This document shows, in pieces, positions 61,159 through 64,000 of a DNA stretch of 64,000 nt. Under the pieces are notes generated by a model, which was not told where the DNA came from, did no database searches, and saw nothing but the letters and a program-made list of their open reading frames with translations. The first letter of the stretch is position 1. The number at the start of each line of letters is the position of its first letter. Origin of the DNA: Nematostella vectensis (taxonomy: Eukaryota; Cnidaria; Anthozoa; Actiniaria; Edwardsiidae); the NCBI RefSeq assembly GCF_932526225.1, contig NC_064037.1:15500601-15564600 (forward strand), in the 5' to 3' direction. Both the position numbers and the translations under genes were made by a program.

Positions 61159-62339
61159 ATGGCTGCTGCACTGAGAAATATCCGCGACGGTTTTATAAAG
61201 GAATATTTTCACATGGGCTTCAGCTGCAAGGGAATTTCCAGTTGTTTGCTGTTTGACCATGGAATTCAGCTTAGCGGAAGACAGATTAAAAGAATTTTGG
61301 CAAAGCAAAGCCTCGGAAGACGGCGTTTCAGTGACTTCGATGACATAATCAAGACAACTGAGGACGAGCTTAAAGGAAGCGGTAGCATTGTCAGGTACCG
61401 AACTATGTGGCAGAAACTAATAGTTGACCATCAACTGTCTGTTAGCAAAGAATTTGTGAGGAACGCATTACTCATATTAGATCCGGATGGCGTGGAGAGA
61501 CGCTCGAGAAACAGACTTCAACGACGGCAGTATCATGCTAAAGGGGCGAACTTCATTTGGCATTGGATGGTTAAGATAAGCTTAAGCCTTACGGATTTTG
61601 CATACATGGCTGCATCGACGATTACTCGAGAAGAATCATGTGGCTAGAAGTTGGACGTACAAATAACAATCCGGGTGTCGTAGCAAGTTATTTTCTAGAC
61701 TGTGTTGAAAGTGTAGGAGGTACGGCAACAATTGTCCGTGGAGATATGGGTACTGAGAATGGCAAAGTAGTTGCTATTCAGCGCTTTTTACGGGATGAAG
61801 CCGAAGATAGTTGGTCAGGAGAAAAAAGTTTCCTTTATGGACGATCGGTTTCTAATCGGAGGATCGAGGCGTGGTGGGGACAATTAAGAAAGGGTTCATC
61901 TGAGTGGTGGATACAACATTTCAAGGATTTAAGAGACAGGGGTCTTTTTTGTGACGCGGATGCTGTACACGTAGAGAGTCTAAAGTTTTGTTACATGGGA
62001 GTGCTCCAACGCGAACTTCAAAGTGTAGCAAGCCTGTGGAATACCCATCGTATTCGACCCTCAACAAGAAGCAACAGTTCCCCTCCTGGTCGACCCTGCT
62101 TTCTTTACCACTATCCCGAGATGACAGGAGGTCAAGAATGCAGGTTTAATGTTGACGCCGATAATTTAGATGTTGCCAGAGAACTTTGCTGCCATGACTT
62201 GCCCCAAAATTCATCACCCAACTTTACTGAACTTGCTGAACTGATCATGAGGGAAGAAGGATTAAGAATGCAAGAAAATGGCAATGATGCACGAGCTTTG
62301 TATCTTACTCTTATCCAAGAGATTGAAAGAATAATGTAA
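61159..62339 (+). pseudogene. Broken integrase-core (DDE) transposase of the IS3EU-like element
   Basis: The N-terminal part starts MAAALRNIRDGFIKEYF and contains a helix-turn-helix-like stretch (CKGISSCLLFDHGIQLSGRQ then IKRIL). The catalytic core spans a frame change near 61560-61575, where the frame with FIWH loses phase, plus a TAA at the next Tyr-like codon. It continues in the second frame with KLKPYGFCIHGCIDDYSRR, WLEVGRTNNNPG, VRGDMGTENGKVV (catalytic Asp) and SNRRIEAWWGQLRKG (likely catalytic Glu). It ends ALYLTLIQEIERIM. The total is about 393 codons, close to a full-length single-domain transposase, so the copy is recently dead. Confidence 0.8.
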
Positions 62340-63324
62340 CTTTCTGCTGTTCTCCAGTTTAAATCATTCCGCACAGACGCGAGTAATTTGTTGTACATTG
62401 TTACCGCAGCCTATGGAAATAGACTATTCTTACTTTCTTCACTTAAGTAGGCCACTTTGTTTTACTGATAGAAGATACTCCATTACATTTTGTCGGTATT
62501 TGCGTTCCAGTTGGACCCAAAAGTTTTTGCACATGGTTCCGGGCCTTCTTAACGCAGCATTGTGTTAGGGAAAATGTCAGACAAGCTTAACGTGATTTTG
62601 TTCTTTCTAAAATAAATATTGTTACCACATGGAAACGCAGCGTTTGTTTCTTAAAATTCTTGTGTGCAACGAAGCATATTAGGGAGCAGATTAAAACACT
62701 TGCAATTTGGATAAAGGAGGTGACGGTCACCGTCTGATATCCCACACCCCCTCTGATTTTGAACACCTTACTTTTCTTTGTAAGAGTGCTGTTCAAAATC
62801 TAAGAGCATTAGATAAAATGATGGGAATTGTTTGATGTGGTTCTCGTCGAATTTAGTTTCATAACTAAGAGCTATTTAAAATTTGTATTTGAATTTTTAA
62901 TACATTTTTTTCTAATTCTAGGTGGTAGGCTGCTGTCAACCCCCCCCCCCACCCCTCCCTAAATTGGGTCTAGCCTGAGGGTACCTCTTTTTACCTTTTC
63001 CCTTAGCCTCTCTCCTAATTGCGCTCGTAAAGAATTCAGACAGCGAACGTGAAACTTTCTAATTACGATTCATTCTGAAGACGCTTTGAAATCCAAAACA
63101 ATTCCTTGTAGGCCCACTACGCTTGCTGATTTTCAATATTCATGAATGAAAATGTGTTAACACTCTCACAAGAAATCCGACTAAATTTGGAAGTATGCTA
63201 TGATCTTATTTACCTCACAAACATACAAAATAATGCTGCATATCCTTCAGAGAACAAAACATTGAAGAACGCTACGTACCATAGTACCAATGGAAAAGCG
63301 TTTTTTTGATACAGTGTTCTTGCC

Positions 63325-63392
63325 TTAAAGTGGCCCGCGGGTAATTATTCCAAAGCTGCATTTCTGAAATAATTACCCACGGGCCACCTTAA
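63325..63392. repeat. 68-bp hairpin repeat inside the IS3EU-like element
   Basis: TTAAAGTGGCCCGCGGGTAA then TTATT is followed by its near-perfect inverse, making a stem of about 25 bp with a loop of about 18 bases. It could be a tiny MITE nested in the transposon. Confidence 0.65.
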
Positions 63393-64000
63393 ATTATACT
63401 GGTTAGAAATGGGTAGAACCCAGGTAGGTACTTTATTTATGGTGAATTATTGTGTCACTGGATGTACATTGGAAAGTAAGGCCATAACTAAAAAAAGATA
63501 AAACTCACGAAAAAAATAAAACTCTCGAAAAAAAATGAAACTCACGAAAAAAATTAACTAACGAAAAAATTAAGTAAAACTCACGAAAAAATATTAAAAC
63601 TCACGAAAAAAAACACAAAACTCACAAAAAAAAAAAGACACGAGAAATTGAAAACGTCCTCACGACGCACGAAATAAAATTGCAGTAGGTTTTTCAAACG
63701 TCGCTTCCCGGGCTCCGTAAAATTCAGTTCGAAACATCGCACTCTTATGAAGAATATCTCTCTTTTTTTTACGAGAAATAGAGGTAAGAACCCTAAAAGA
63801 ACACATCAGCTGTGCAATTAAATGTTTTGTTTTTCAAAATTTAGCCAAATTACGCGGGATTACGTGGAAATTTGTGGATTACGCGGATTACGCGAAAAAA
63901 GCCAAATTAGGCGCTTCCGCACAAGCGCGTAATTCCAGAAGCCCTGTAGAAATTTAACAAAGGGTCCAAAGTCATAGCCATGTATTAACTGTTTGCTTGT

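Larger units (their letters stand above)
60444..63946 (+). mobile_element. 3.5 kb IS3EU-like DNA transposon with 6-bp target duplication
   Basis: CAGGGCTTCTGGAATTACGC at the left is perfectly inverted at the right end. TAGAAA flanks both sides (60438-60443 and 63947-63952). Subterminal regions are also mirrored: ATTACGCG words, a GGAGCCCGGGAAG...GAAAAACCTACTGCA block (about 60810-60845 and, inverted, 63680-63715), and long TTTTTTCGTGAGTTT arrays (60895-61085 and, inverted, 63495-63630). It encodes one broken integrase-type transposase. The superfamily name rests on the transposase look and 6-bp duplication as I recall them for IS3EU. Confidence 0.85.

Noticed and set aside
61015-61308. Minus-strand frame over the start of the transposase
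   Set aside because: It is a low-complexity Lys-rich shadow created by the CGTGAGTTT array.

Overview
The window looks like invertebrate animal DNA, most likely an anthozoan cnidarian. The reasons are intron-rich genes with standard GT-AG splice sites, an LZTR1 orthologue, a non-LTR retrotransposon, many short inverted-repeat DNA elements, and an element resembling eukaryotic IS3EU transposons. The species call is an inference from overall character, not from any single marker.

The main content is a tandem, same-strand trio of paralogous C2H2 zinc finger genes, called A (6263-22762), B (26372-36419) and C (38160-49395). I built the models exon by exon, and every junction keeps phase. They give predicted proteins of 1,899, 1,696 and 1,198 residues. 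All three share one plan: a tiny first coding exon, a second exon coding a K-L-x-x-I-x-x-K-L motif, a Ser/Thr-rich or acidic region with zero to three variable fingers, a finger split by a phase-0 intron, a very charged low-complexity stretch, a conserved half finger, seven C-terminal fingers, and a basic Arg/Glu-rich helix. I do not recognise the family by name. The likely role, nuclear DNA binding, is inferred from the fingers. A fourth member on the minus strand (2309-4546) is a pseudogene, broken by a stop codon and by a 1.4 kb LINE flanked by a 9-bp target duplication. A fifth remnant, the first two exons only, lies at 24.3-24.57 kb.

The introns are full of tandem repeats and small transposons. 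Gene A carries a 126-copy 24-bp array with higher-order structure, an 8-copy 90-bp array, a 45-bp array and a 16-bp array. Gene C carries a 31-bp array. Introns of A and C each hold one copy of the same piggyBac-type non-autonomous element with TTAA ends.

From 50.5 to 59.7 kb the minus strand carries the last 16 coding exons of LZTR1 (end of the Kelch domain, then two BTB-BACK units), the RAS-directed CUL3 ubiquitin ligase adaptor. Its introns hold a TIR element with a broken RecQ-helicase fragment, a 46/55-bp array, and a 59-bp array made from the end of an LZTR1 exon plus its splice donor. Further upstream lie a pogo/Tigger-like element and a 3.5 kb transposon with 6-bp target duplication and a broken DDE transposase (60.4-63.9 kb). 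The window opens with the C-terminal end of an unrecognised gene (1-201).
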